Positions 47,463 to 55,708 of a DNA stretch of 64,000 bases are shown here, piece by piece. Location: assembly GCA_963678075.2 (NCBI GenBank), contig CAXXPK010000003.1:186001-250000 (forward strand). Reading direction: 5' to 3'. The DNA is from Oleispirillum sp963678075. GTDB lineage: Bacteria > Pseudomonadota > Alphaproteobacteria > Rhodospirillales > Rhodospirillaceae. Made by a program: the position numbers and the translations under genes. The first letter of the stretch is position 1. Each line of letters starts with the position of its first letter. Below the pieces are notes generated by a model that made no database searches, had not been told where the DNA came from, and saw only the letters and a program-made list of their open reading frames with translations.

Positions 47463-49238
47463 ATGGTGACCCCGATGATGCAACAACGCATGTCCGGAGC
47501 GGAGATTGTCCTCAAGGCCTTGATGGATCAGGGCGTTGAGGTCGTATTCGGCTATCCGGGGGGCGCCGTGCTTCCGCTTTACGATGCGCTGTTCAAGCAG
47601 AACCAGATTCGTCACGTCCTGACCCGCCATGAACAGGCGGCGGTGCACGCGGCGGAGGGCTATGCCCGCTCCACCGGCAAGGTCGGCGTGGTGCTGGTGA
47701 CCTCTGGTCCCGGCGCCACCAACGCGGTGACCGGGTTGTTGGATGCGCTGCTCGACTCAGTGCCGCTGGTCTGTCTGACCGGTCAGGTGCCGACTCAACT
47801 GATCGGCACCGATGCCTTCCAGGAAGCCGACACCACCGGCATCACCCGTCCCTGCACCAAGCACAACTATCTGGTCAAGGACGTGGAGGCCCTGGCGGGC
47901 GTGATTCACGAGGCGTTTTACGTCGCTCGCACCGGTCGTCCCGGTCCGGTGGTGGTCGATCTGCCGAAGAACGTTCAGGTGGCCGAAGGGCCCTACATCG
48001 AAGCCCACGAGGTGAAGCACAAATCCTATCGCCCGCCGGTCAAGGGCGACGCGGTCGCCATCGAAAAGGCGGTGGATTTGATCGCCTCGGCGAAGCGACC
48101 GGTGTTCTATTGCGGTGGTGGCGTCGTCAATTCCGGGCCGGAGGCTTGCGCCGCCCTGACGGAATTCGTGCGCGCCACCGGCTGTCCGATCACCCTGACC
48201 CTGCAAGGGCTGGGGGCGTATCCGGCGTCGGACAAGCAGTTCCTGGGCATGCTGGGGATGCACGGCACGTACGAAGCCAACTTGGCGATGCACGGGTGCG
48301 ACGTGATGGTGGCGATGGGCGCCCGTTTCGACGATCGTGTCACCGGGCGGATCGACGGCTTCGCGCCGGGGGCGCAGATCATCCACGTCGATGTCGATGC
48401 CGCGTCGATCAACAAGAACATACCGGTCGATATCGCGATCATCGGCGACGCCGGATCGGTGATCGCCGACATGCAGGCGGCGTGGGCGGCCAAGGGGCAT
48501 CGCCCCGATGCCGAGGCGCTGACCCAGTGGTGGCGGCAGATCGAAACCTGGCGCGCCCGGAAGTGTCTGGCCTATGCCGACAGCGCCACCGTGATTAAGC
48601 CGCAGTTCGCGGTCGAACGTCTGTACGCCGCGACCAAGGATCGCGATACCTACATCACCACCGAGGTAGGGCAGCATCAGATGTGGGCGGCGCAGCACTA
48701 CCACTTCGATCGGCCGAACCACTGGATGACCTCGGGCGGGCTGGGCACAATGGGCTATGGCTTCCCCTCGGCGCTGGGCGTGCAGTTGGCCCATCCCGAT
48801 AGTCTGGTGGTGTGCATCGCGGGCGAAGCCTCGTTCATGATGAACATGCAGGAACTTGGCACCGTCATGCAGTATCAGTTGCCGGTGAAGATCTTCATCC
48901 TCAACAACGGCTACATGGGGATGGTGCGTCAGTGGCAGGAACTGATGCATGGCAGCCGCTATTCGCAAAGCCATACCGAGGCACTGCCCGACATCGTCAA
49001 GCTGGCGGACGCCTTCGGCATCACTGGTCTGGTGGTCGATCGTCCCGGCGATCTGGATGCCGCGATCGCGCGGATGATCGAGACCAAGGGGCCGGTCCTG
49101 GTCGATGTGCATGTCGATCCCAGCGAAAATTGCTTCCCGATGATTCCGTCGGGGGCGACCCACGGCAACATGCTGCTGGGCGAATTGGTCGGCGGACGTG
49201 GCCCGAAAGTGACCGAGGCGGGCAAGGGACTGGTGTAA
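47463..49238 (+). CDS. ilvB: acetolactate synthase large subunit (AHAS)
   Basis: 591 residues from ATG at 47463, preceded by GGAG at 4 bases. Thiamine-diphosphate enzyme that condenses pyruvate for Val/Leu or pyruvate plus 2-ketobutyrate for Ile. VVFGYPGGAVLPLYDAL, RHEQAAVHAAEGYARSTGKVGVVLVTSGPGATN (catalytic Glu), LTGQVPTQLIGTDAFQEADT, GARFDDRVTGRIDGFAP, TSGGLGTMGYGFPSALG and CIAGEASFMMNMQELGTVMQY, with LNNGYMGMVRQWQE for metal and ThDP binding. Intact, first gene of ilvB-ilvN-ilvC. Confidence 0.96.
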   Translation: MVTPMMQQRMSGAEIVLKALMDQGVEVVFGYPGGAVLPLYDALFKQNQIRHVLTRHEQAAVHAAEGYARSTGKVGVVLVTSGPGATNAVTGLLDALLDSVPLVCLTGQVPTQLIGTDAFQEADTTGITRPCTKHNYLVKDVEALAGVIHEAFYVARTGRPGPVVVDLPKNVQVAEGPYIEAHEVKHKSYRPPVKGDAVAIEKAVDLIASAKRPVFYCGGGVVNSGPEACAALTEFVRATGCPITLTLQGLGAYPASDKQFLGMLGMHGTYEANLAMHGCDVMVAMGARFDDRVTGRIDGFAPGAQIIHVDVDAASINKNIPVDIAIIGDAGSVIADMQAAWAAKGHRPDAEALTQWWRQIETWRARKCLAYADSATVIKPQFAVERLYAATKDRDTYITTEVGQHQMWAAQHYHFDRPNHWMTSGGLGTMGYGFPSALGVQLAHPDSLVVCIAGEASFMMNMQELGTVMQYQLPVKIFILNNGYMGMVRQWQELMHGSRYSQSHTEALPDIVKLADAFGITGLVVDRPGDLDAAIARMIETKGPVLVDVHVDPSENCFPMIPSGATHGNMLLGELVGGRGPKVTEAGKGLV

Positions 49239-49344
49239 TTTTTCTTTGGCAAGGTCGGTGGTTTCCGCCATACATCGGCGGGACCGTCTTGAGGCGGAGG
49301 ACCCGTTCGCGGGTCGGCTCCGCGCATCCGAGGGACGAGAAACA

Positions 49345-49860
49345 GTGACGACGCAAACCGAATCCACCGAAACCCATACCATCGCCGTCCTGGTTGACAA
49401 CGAAGCCGGGGTGCTGGGCCGTGTCATCGGTCTGTTCTCGGGACGCGGCTACAATATCGAAAGCCTCACCGTCTCCGAGGTCGATCATCACGAGCGCCTG
49501 TCGCGCATCAACATCATCACCACCGGCACGCCGATGGTGATCGAACAGATCAAGGCGCAGTTGGGGCGCTTGGTGCCGGTGCACCGGGTGCGCGACCTGA
49601 CCTCCGACGGGCCGTCGGTGCAGCGGGAGCTGGCGCTGGTCAAGGTGGTTTCCACCGGCGAACGACGCGTTGAAGCCTTGCGCATCGCCGATATCTTCCG
49701 CGCTCGTGCGGTTGACAGCACGAACGAATCCTTCGTCTTCGAGATCGTCGGTAAGACCGGCAAGCTCGATGCATTCATCCGGCTCATGGAGCCTTTGGGG
49801 CTGATCGACGTGTCTCGGACCGGCGTCGCCGCCATTGCTCGGGGGACGGACTCGCTTTAA
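49345..49860 (+). CDS. ilvN: acetolactate synthase small (regulatory) subunit
   Basis: 171 residues from GTG at 49345 (VTTQTESTETHTIAVLVDNEAGVLGRVIGLFSGRGYNIESLTVS). The ACT domain binds valine for feedback inhibition (Gly-rich loop GVLGRVIGLFSGRGYNI), followed by the C-terminal ACT-like half (FRARAVDSTNESFVFEIVGKTGKLDAFIRLMEPLGL). It lies about 100 bases after ilvB. Longer in-frame starts upstream have no support. Confidence 0.95.
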   Translation: MTTQTESTETHTIAVLVDNEAGVLGRVIGLFSGRGYNIESLTVSEVDHHERLSRINIITTGTPMVIEQIKAQLGRLVPVHRVRDLTSDGPSVQRELALVKVVSTGERRVEALRIADIFRARAVDSTNESFVFEIVGKTGKLDAFIRLMEPLGLIDVSRTGVAAIARGTDSL

Positions 49861-49925
49861 AAGGGGTCAGATCCGGACCCTTTGTTCACACAAGAACCTC
49901 ATACTGAATCGAAAGGTGCATTCCG

Positions 49926-50945
49926 ATGCGCGTCTATTACGACAGCGATGCCAACGTTGATTTGATCAAGTCCAAGAAGGTCGCGGTTGTCGGTTACGGC
50001 AGCCAGGGCCACGCCCATTCTCTGAACCTGAAGGACTCCGGCGTCGCCGAAGTCTGCGTCGCGCTGCGTCCAGGTTCGGCCTCGGCCAAGAAGGCGGAAG
50101 CCGCCGGTCTCAAGGTGATGATCCCGTCCGAAGCCGCGAAGTGGGCCGACGTGGTGATGATGCTCACCCCCGACGAGCTGCAGGCCGAAATCTACAAGAA
50201 CGAGCTGAGGGACAACCTGAAGCCGGGTGCCGCGCTGTTCTTCGCTCACGGACTGAACATTCACTTCAACCTGATCGAGCCGCGCGCCGACCTGGACGTG
50301 ATCATGGTCGCGCCGAAGGGTCCGGGCCACACCGTGCGCGGCGAATACCTGCGCGGCGCGGGCGTGCCGTGCCTGGTCGCGGTGGCGCAGGATGCCTCCG
50401 GCAACGCCATGGATCTGGGGTTGTCGTATGCCTCCGCCATCGGTGGTGGTCGCTCCGGCATCATCGAAACCACCTTCCGTCAGGAATGCGAAACCGACCT
50501 GTTCGGCGAGCAGGCCGTGCTCTGCGGCGGTCTGACCCACCTGATCCGCGCCGGTTTCGAAACCCTGGTCGAGGCCGGGTACGAGCCGGAAATGGCCTAC
50601 TTCGAGTGCATGCACGAAGTGAAGCTGATCGTCGATCTGATGTACGAAGGCGGCATGGCCAACATGCGCTATTCGATCTCGAACACTGCGGAATACGGCG
50701 ACTACGTTTCCGGCCCGCGGGTGATCGATGCCGGTGTCAAGGCGCGCATGAAGGACGTTCTGACCGACATCCAGTCTGGTCGCTTCGTCCGCGATTGGAT
50801 GCTGGAATGCGCGGTCGGTCAGCCGTCATTCAAGGCGACCCGTCGTCTGTGGTCCGAGCACCCGATCGAGGCGGTCGGCGCCAAGCTGCGCGCGATGATG
50901 CCCTGGATTGGCAAGAACAAGTTGGTCGATAAGACCAAGAACTAA
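49926..50945 (+). CDS. ilvC: ketol-acid reductoisomerase (class I)
   Basis: 339 residues, MRVYYDSDANVDLIKSKKVAVVGYGSQGHAHSLNLKDSG (NADPH-binding loop). Second common step of branched-chain amino-acid synthesis. ILAPD-like MLTPDELQAEIY, AHGLNIHF, APKGPGHTVRGEYLRGAGVPCLVAV, ETDLFGEQAVLCGG (Mg-binding Asp/Glu), EAGYEPEMAYFECMHEVKLIVDLMYEGG and RYSISNTAEYGD. Intact; follows ilvN and ends in a strong terminator. Confidence 0.98.
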   Translation: MRVYYDSDANVDLIKSKKVAVVGYGSQGHAHSLNLKDSGVAEVCVALRPGSASAKKAEAAGLKVMIPSEAAKWADVVMMLTPDELQAEIYKNELRDNLKPGAALFFAHGLNIHFNLIEPRADLDVIMVAPKGPGHTVRGEYLRGAGVPCLVAVAQDASGNAMDLGLSYASAIGGGRSGIIETTFRQECETDLFGEQAVLCGGLTHLIRAGFETLVEAGYEPEMAYFECMHEVKLIVDLMYEGGMANMRYSISNTAEYGDYVSGPRVIDAGVKARMKDVLTDIQSGRFVRDWMLECAVGQPSFKATRRLWSEHPIEAVGAKLRAMMPWIGKNKLVDKTKN

Positions 50946-50956
50946 GACGTAACCGA

Positions 50957-50992
50957 GCGAACCGGGGCCCGCGGGCCCCGGTTCGCTTTTTG
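50957..50992 (+). terminator. rho-independent terminator of ilvC
   Basis: GCGAACCGGGGCCC/GGGCCCCGGTTCGC hairpin with TTTTT directly behind it, about 12 bases after the ilvC stop. Confidence 0.93.
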
Positions 50993-51121
50993 CGGCGGAT
51001 CGGGGGTTGCTTCCGGCTTGGTTTTCGGCGAAATCGATGACTGCGGCCGGAAAAAATGCGCTTGCGTTTTTGCGGGGCATCGGGTCACATGAACCGAACA
51101 CATCTGACAGGCGGACCCGCG

Positions 51122-51235
51122 ATGACCCATCGCATGCACCACGCCCGAGCCGTCGACGTTCCGGCGTGGGTGTTTCCGCTGTCCTCCCTGCTTCTTCTGC
51201 TGGCCCTGCGACTTATCGGCCCCTGGGCGTCCTAA
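51122..51235 (+). CDS. candidate leucine-rich leader peptide of leuA (37 aa)
   Basis: ATG at 51122; the peptide has FPLSSLLLLLALRLIGPW before TAA at 51233-51235, with nine Leu in 18 residues (CTG CTT CTT CTG CTG GCC CTG CGA CTT). It lies 86 bases before leuA and after the ilvC terminator, so it would be the first ORF of the leuA transcript. A leucine-rich leader is what leu attenuation needs. I see no convincing terminator hairpin between it and leuA, so a small membrane protein is an alternative. Confidence 0.5.
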   Translation: MTHRMHHARAVDVPAWVFPLSSLLLLLALRLIGPWAS

Positions 51236-51321
51236 GGCTTGGCTTCACCGCACCGCCGACGTTCAGGGGACAAGGATGAGCCCGCGTTTTTGCGTGACCA
51301 GTTGATGCAGGAGAATTTGAA

Positions 51322-52893
51322 ATGACCGTTTCCCCCTCTTCGTCCGGCGCGACCGACCGCGTCGTAATTTTCGACACCACCTTGCGCGACGGCGAACAAT
51401 CGCCCGGCGCCTCGATGAACCTGGAAGAAAAGCTGCGTGTCGCCGAGGCTTTGGAGGCGATGGGCGTCGATGTCATCGAGGCCGGTTTTCCGGTGGCGTC
51501 TCCCGGCGATTTCGAGGCGGTGAAGGCGATCGCCGCGCGGTCCTCGATCAGCGTGATCTGCGGTTTGTCGCGTGCCGTGAAAGCCGACATCGCGCGCTGC
51601 GCCGATGCGATCAAGCCGGCCCTGCGCCAACGCATCCACACCTTCATTTCGACCAGTCCGCTGCACATGCAGTACAAACTGCAAATGGCTCCCGACAAGG
51701 TGTTGGAACGGGTCACCGAAAGCGTCGCCTTCGCCCGCTCCCTGGTCGAGGACGTGGAATGGTCGGCGGAGGACGGGTCGCGCACCGAACCTGATTTCCT
51801 GTGCCGGTGCGTCGAGGCGGCGATCGCCGCCGGTGCCGGCACCATCAACATTCCCGATACCGTCGGTTATGCCATCCCCGAGGAATACGCCGCCCTGATC
51901 AAGGATGTCATGGATCGGGTGCCGAACGCCGACAAGGCGATCTTTTCGGTGCACTGCCATAACGACCTGGGTTTGGCGGTGGCCAATTCGTTGGCGGCGG
52001 TTAAGGTCGGGGCGCGGCAGATCGAATGCACCGTCAATGGCCTGGGCGAACGCGCCGGCAACGCGGCGATGGAAGAGATCGTGATGGCGATCAAGACCCG
52101 CGCCGATACCATGCCCTTCGCCACGGGCATCAAAACCGAGCACATCACCAAGGTGTCGCGTCTGGTGTCGTCGATCACCGGCTTTCTGATCCAGCCGAAC
52201 AAGGCGGTGGTCGGTGCCAACGCCTTCGCTCATGAATCCGGCATCCATCAGGACGGCATGCTGAAGCATGCCGGAACCTACGAAATCATGACCCCGGAAT
52301 CGGTGGGGCTGAGCCGTTCCACCTTGGTGCTGGGCAAGCATTCGGGGCGCGCCGCGTTCCGCCAGAAGCTGGTCGAGATGGGCTATGGCGATTTGGGCGA
52401 CAACGCCGTCAACGACGCCTTCGCCCGTTTCAAGGAACTGGCCGATATCAAGAAGGAAATCTTCGACGAGGACATCGCGGCGATCATCGACGATACCGCG
52501 ATGCGCGCCAACGACCGCATCAAGCTGGTCTCGTTGGAGGTGCGTTGCGGCACCGTGCACCGCCCGCCGCACGCGGCGATGGAACTGGAGATCGACGGCA
52601 AGGTGGTCGCCATGGATGCCACCGGCGACGGTCCGGCGGACGCCATCTTCAAAGGGGTGAAGGCACTGGTGCCGCACGAGGTGGTGTTGGAACTGTACCA
52701 AGTGCAGGCGGTGACCAAGGGAACCGACGCCCAGGCCGAAGTCACGGTGCGCCTGCGCGAGAGTGGAAAATCGGTGAATGGCCAGGGTTCCGACACCGAT
52801 ACCATGGTCGCCTCGGCCAAGGCGTACATCCATGCGTTGAACAAATTGCTGGTGAAGCGGGAAAAGCAGATTCCGGGCGGAATGACGATCTGA
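51322..52893 (+). CDS. leuA: 2-isopropylmalate synthase LeuA
   Basis: 523 residues, MTVSPSSSGATDRVVIFDTTLRDGEQSPGASMN. First committed step of leucine synthesis (2-oxoisovalerate plus acetyl-CoA). HMGL-like TIM barrel with TLRDGEQSPG, IEAGFPVASPGDFEAV, FISTSPLHMQYKL, metal HxH in FSVHCHNDLGLAVANSLAAVKVGARQIECTVNGLGERAGNAA, ESGIHQDGMLKH; C-terminal LeuA regulatory domain for leucine feedback. Full length and intact. Confidence 0.96.
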   Translation: MTVSPSSSGATDRVVIFDTTLRDGEQSPGASMNLEEKLRVAEALEAMGVDVIEAGFPVASPGDFEAVKAIAARSSISVICGLSRAVKADIARCADAIKPALRQRIHTFISTSPLHMQYKLQMAPDKVLERVTESVAFARSLVEDVEWSAEDGSRTEPDFLCRCVEAAIAAGAGTINIPDTVGYAIPEEYAALIKDVMDRVPNADKAIFSVHCHNDLGLAVANSLAAVKVGARQIECTVNGLGERAGNAAMEEIVMAIKTRADTMPFATGIKTEHITKVSRLVSSITGFLIQPNKAVVGANAFAHESGIHQDGMLKHAGTYEIMTPESVGLSRSTLVLGKHSGRAAFRQKLVEMGYGDLGDNAVNDAFARFKELADIKKEIFDEDIAAIIDDTAMRANDRIKLVSLEVRCGTVHRPPHAAMELEIDGKVVAMDATGDGPADAIFKGVKALVPHEVVLELYQVQAVTKGTDAQAEVTVRLRESGKSVNGQGSDTDTMVASAKAYIHALNKLLVKREKQIPGGMTI

Positions 52894-53075
52894 CGGAAAA
52901 GCTTGAAAATGAAAATCGGTCCTGCCAATGACCGCAACATGTGCTAAGAATGCTGGGGTCCGTCTCCCCGGCATTCGGCTGTTGCGCGACCGATGTGTCG
53001 CGCGGCTGGGTTGAACCGGACGAAAGGGTCTGTCGTCAAGTACGCTTCGGACGTCAGAGGTAATAGCGAGGACGA

Positions 53076-54116
53076 ATGTTTTCCAGGCTGACGGGATGGC
53101 TGTCCAGTGACATAGCCATTGATCTGGGTACGGCCAATACTCTGGTCTACGTGAAGGGAAAAGGCATCGTTTTGAACGAGCCTTCGGTGGTCGCCATCGC
53201 CGAGGAGCGGGGGCGCACCCATGTTCTCGCGGTGGGCGAGGAAGCCAAGCTGATGCTGGGGCGCACGCCGGGTTCGATCCAAGCGATCCGCCCCCTGCGT
53301 GACGGCGTCATCGCCGACTTCCAGGTCGCGGAAGAAATGATCAAGCATTTTATCCGCAAGGTGCACAACCGGCGCAGCTTCGCCTCGCCGATGGTGGTGA
53401 TCTGCGTGCCGTCGGGGTCCACCGCAGTGGAACGTCGCGCCATTCAGGAATCGGCCGAGGCGGCGGGCGCGCGCAGCGTGATGCTGGTCGAGGAACCGAT
53501 GGCTGCGGCCATCGGCGCCGGGCTGCCGGTGACCGAGCCGACCGGATCGATGGTGGTCGATATCGGCGGCGGCACCACCGAGGTCGCGGTGCTTTCGTTG
53601 GGCGGTATCGTCTATGCCCGCTCGGTGCGGGTTGGCGGCGACAAGATGGACGAGGCGATCATCGGCTACATCCGTCGCAACCATAATCTTCTGGTCGGCG
53701 AAAGCTCGGCGGAGCGGATCAAGAAGGAAATCGGTTCCGCTTGCCCGCCCGAGGACGGCGAAGGCCGCACCATGGAGATCAAGGGCCGCGACCTGATGAA
53801 CGGCGTGCCGAAGGAAATCGTCCTGTCCGAGCGTCAGGTCGCCGAAAGTCTAGCCGAACCGGTCAGCCAGATTATCGACGCGGTGAAGGTCGCCCTGGAG
53901 CATACCGCCCCGGAATTGGCCGCCGACATCGTGGACAAGGGGATCGTTCTCACCGGCGGCGGCGCGCTGTTGTCGAACCTTGATTTCGTGCTTCGGCATG
54001 CGACCGGGCTGCCCGTTTCCATCGCCGACGATCCATTGACCTGCGTCGCATTGGGGACCGGGCGCGCGCTCGACAACCTCAAGACCTTCCGCAACGCCCT
54101 TTCCCGCATGTACTGA
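53076..54116 (+). CDS. mreB: rod-shape determining protein MreB
   Basis: 346 residues: actin-like cytoskeleton ATPase that guides lateral wall synthesis. IAIDLGTANTLVYVKGKGIVLNEPSVVA (phosphate 1), DGVIADFQVAEEMIKHFI, VVICVPSGSTAVERRAIQESAEAAGARSVMLVEEPMAAAIGAGLPV, GSMVVDIGGGTTEVAVLSLGGIV (phosphate 2), DIVDKGIVLTGGGALL (adenosine). N-terminal MFSRLTGWLSSD is the membrane-binding amphipathic helix. First gene of mreBCD-mrdA-rodA. About 180 bases of promoter region precede it. Confidence 0.97.
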   Translation: MFSRLTGWLSSDIAIDLGTANTLVYVKGKGIVLNEPSVVAIAEERGRTHVLAVGEEAKLMLGRTPGSIQAIRPLRDGVIADFQVAEEMIKHFIRKVHNRRSFASPMVVICVPSGSTAVERRAIQESAEAAGARSVMLVEEPMAAAIGAGLPVTEPTGSMVVDIGGGTTEVAVLSLGGIVYARSVRVGGDKMDEAIIGYIRRNHNLLVGESSAERIKKEIGSACPPEDGEGRTMEIKGRDLMNGVPKEIVLSERQVAESLAEPVSQIIDAVKVALEHTAPELAADIVDKGIVLTGGGALLSNLDFVLRHATGLPVSIADDPLTCVALGTGRALDNLKTFRNALSRMY

Positions 54117-54180
54117 TGCGGGTTGGGGCGGCGGTGGCCTGACTTCAGGGCTTGATGATCGGACGTAGGGAGGTCCGTGC

Positions 54181-55134
54181 GTGAAACCCAGCGCCATTCC
54201 CGGAAGGTGGCATTCCGCGCGATTGCTGTTGCAGCGCTTCGCCTTCGTCGTGTTTGTGACGGCGGCGTTCGCCCTGATGCTGCTGGGTAAGGCCGACACC
54301 ATCCTGGTGGAGCGGGCCCGCACCGTGATCGTCGATCTGATGGCGCCGGTGGTTCGTGCCCTGTCGCAGCCCGCCGGGAGTTTGGCGCGGGTCGCCGACA
54401 CCGTGCGCGATCTGGCCAATCTGCGCGCCGAGAACGTCCGTCTGCGCACGGACAACCAGCAGCTTCTGCTGTGGCGCGACGCGGCGCGGCGGCGGGAGGC
54501 GGAAAACGCGCAGCTGCATTCCCTGCTGGAATTCAAGCCACCGCCGGAAGCGCGGTCCTTCGCCATTCAGGTGATGGGGGATACCGGTGGCGCCTTCGCG
54601 CACGCGCTGTTGGTGGCGGCGGGAAGCCACGATAACGTGCGCAAGGGGATGGCGGTGCTGTCGGGCGAAGGTTTGGTCGGTCGCGTCGCCCAGGTCGGGC
54701 ACCGGGCCTCGCGGGTGGTGCTGATCATCGACATTACCTCTCGCGTGCCGGTGGTTCTGGAAAACACCCGTACCCGGGCTATCCTGGCGGGCAACAACAG
54801 CGAAAAACCACGTCTGATTTATGTGCCGGCGGGGGCGCGGGTGTCTCCAGGCGACCGCGTCGTCACGTCCGGTCATGCTGGTGCCTTGCCTCCGGGGATT
54901 CCGGTGGGGGTGGTCTCCTCGGTCGATGATACGGTGATCCGGGTGCAGCCGTTCATGGACCGCGACCGGTTGGAAGTGGTGCGTGTCGTCGATTACGGTT
55001 TGGCCGGAATTCTGGACAGCCTGGACGACGAAACCCGCGCCGCGCAGGCGGAGACCCTGAAGGCGGCGCGCGAGCGCGGTCGCGTGCAGCGGGTCCGGGA
55101 TACGCAGCCCGCCGCCGAAAGCGTGCAGCCGTGA
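54181..55134 (+). CDS. mreC: rod-shape determining protein MreC
   Basis: 317 residues from GTG at 54181. One N-terminal membrane helix (FAFVVFVTAAFALMLLG), then a coiled-coil (LANLRAENVRLRTDNQQLLLWRDAARRREAENAQLHSLL) and the beta-domain (GLVGRVAQVGHRASRVVLIIDITSRVPVVLENTRTRAILAG, GDRVVTSGHAGALPPGIPVGVVSS). The periplasmic scaffold links MreB to PBP2. 64 bases after mreB, same operon. Confidence 0.94.
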   Translation: MKPSAIPGRWHSARLLLQRFAFVVFVTAAFALMLLGKADTILVERARTVIVDLMAPVVRALSQPAGSLARVADTVRDLANLRAENVRLRTDNQQLLLWRDAARRREAENAQLHSLLEFKPPPEARSFAIQVMGDTGGAFAHALLVAAGSHDNVRKGMAVLSGEGLVGRVAQVGHRASRVVLIIDITSRVPVVLENTRTRAILAGNNSEKPRLIYVPAGARVSPGDRVVTSGHAGALPPGIPVGVVSSVDDTVIRVQPFMDRDRLEVVRVVDYGLAGILDSLDDETRAAQAETLKAARERGRVQRVRDTQPAAESVQP

Positions 55135-55183
55135 TTCGCATTCGTCGTTTCGCGAGTTCTGCGCGGCAGGAAGGATCGTCGCG

Positions 55184-55708
55184 GTGATCATCGAGAAAAC
55201 CTTCTGGCAGAAGTTCGATCTTGCGGTACGGCAGACCCTGCCGTTCGTCACCGCGTTTTTGGCGGCGCTGATGATGGCGACGCAAACCCATGTGCCGCGC
55301 CTGAACTCCCTGATGCCGTCCTTGACCCTGGGCGTCGTCTATTTCTGGGCGATTCATCGCCCCACCCTGTTCGGCATGGGGTCCGCCTTCGTGATCGGCC
55401 TGATTCAGGATTTGCTGACCGGGGTTCCCTTGGGGCTGGGCACCCTGGTCTTGCTGCTGACCCGCGTTGGAGTGGCTTCGCAGGCGCGCTTCTTCCTGGG
55501 CAAGCCGTTTGCCGTGCACTGGTGGGGGTTCGGCCTGGTCGCGGTGACCGCGGCCCTGCTGTCCTGGACCCTGGCGGCGGCGGCCCTGGGGGTCGTGGCG
55601 CCGATCGGGCAGGTTCTGGTTTCCGCCTTGCTCAGCGTCGTCGTCTTCCCTCTGTTGTTCGGTGTTTGCGACCAGATCGAGCGTCGCTTGTTGGCGGAAG
55701 AGCCATGA
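55184..55708 (+). CDS. mreD: rod-shape determining protein MreD
   Basis: 174 residues from GTG at 55184, polytopic inner-membrane protein with about five helices (VTAFLAALMMATQTHVPRL, LTLGVVYFWAIHRPTLFG, FVIGLIQDLLTGVPLGLGTLVLLLTRVG). This matches MreD in position and topology; sequence conservation of the family is low. Overlaps mrdA by ATGA. Confidence 0.9.
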   Translation: MIIEKTFWQKFDLAVRQTLPFVTAFLAALMMATQTHVPRLNSLMPSLTLGVVYFWAIHRPTLFGMGSAFVIGLIQDLLTGVPLGLGTLVLLLTRVGVASQARFFLGKPFAVHWWGFGLVAVTAALLSWTLAAAALGVVAPIGQVLVSALLSVVVFPLLFGVCDQIERRLLAEEP

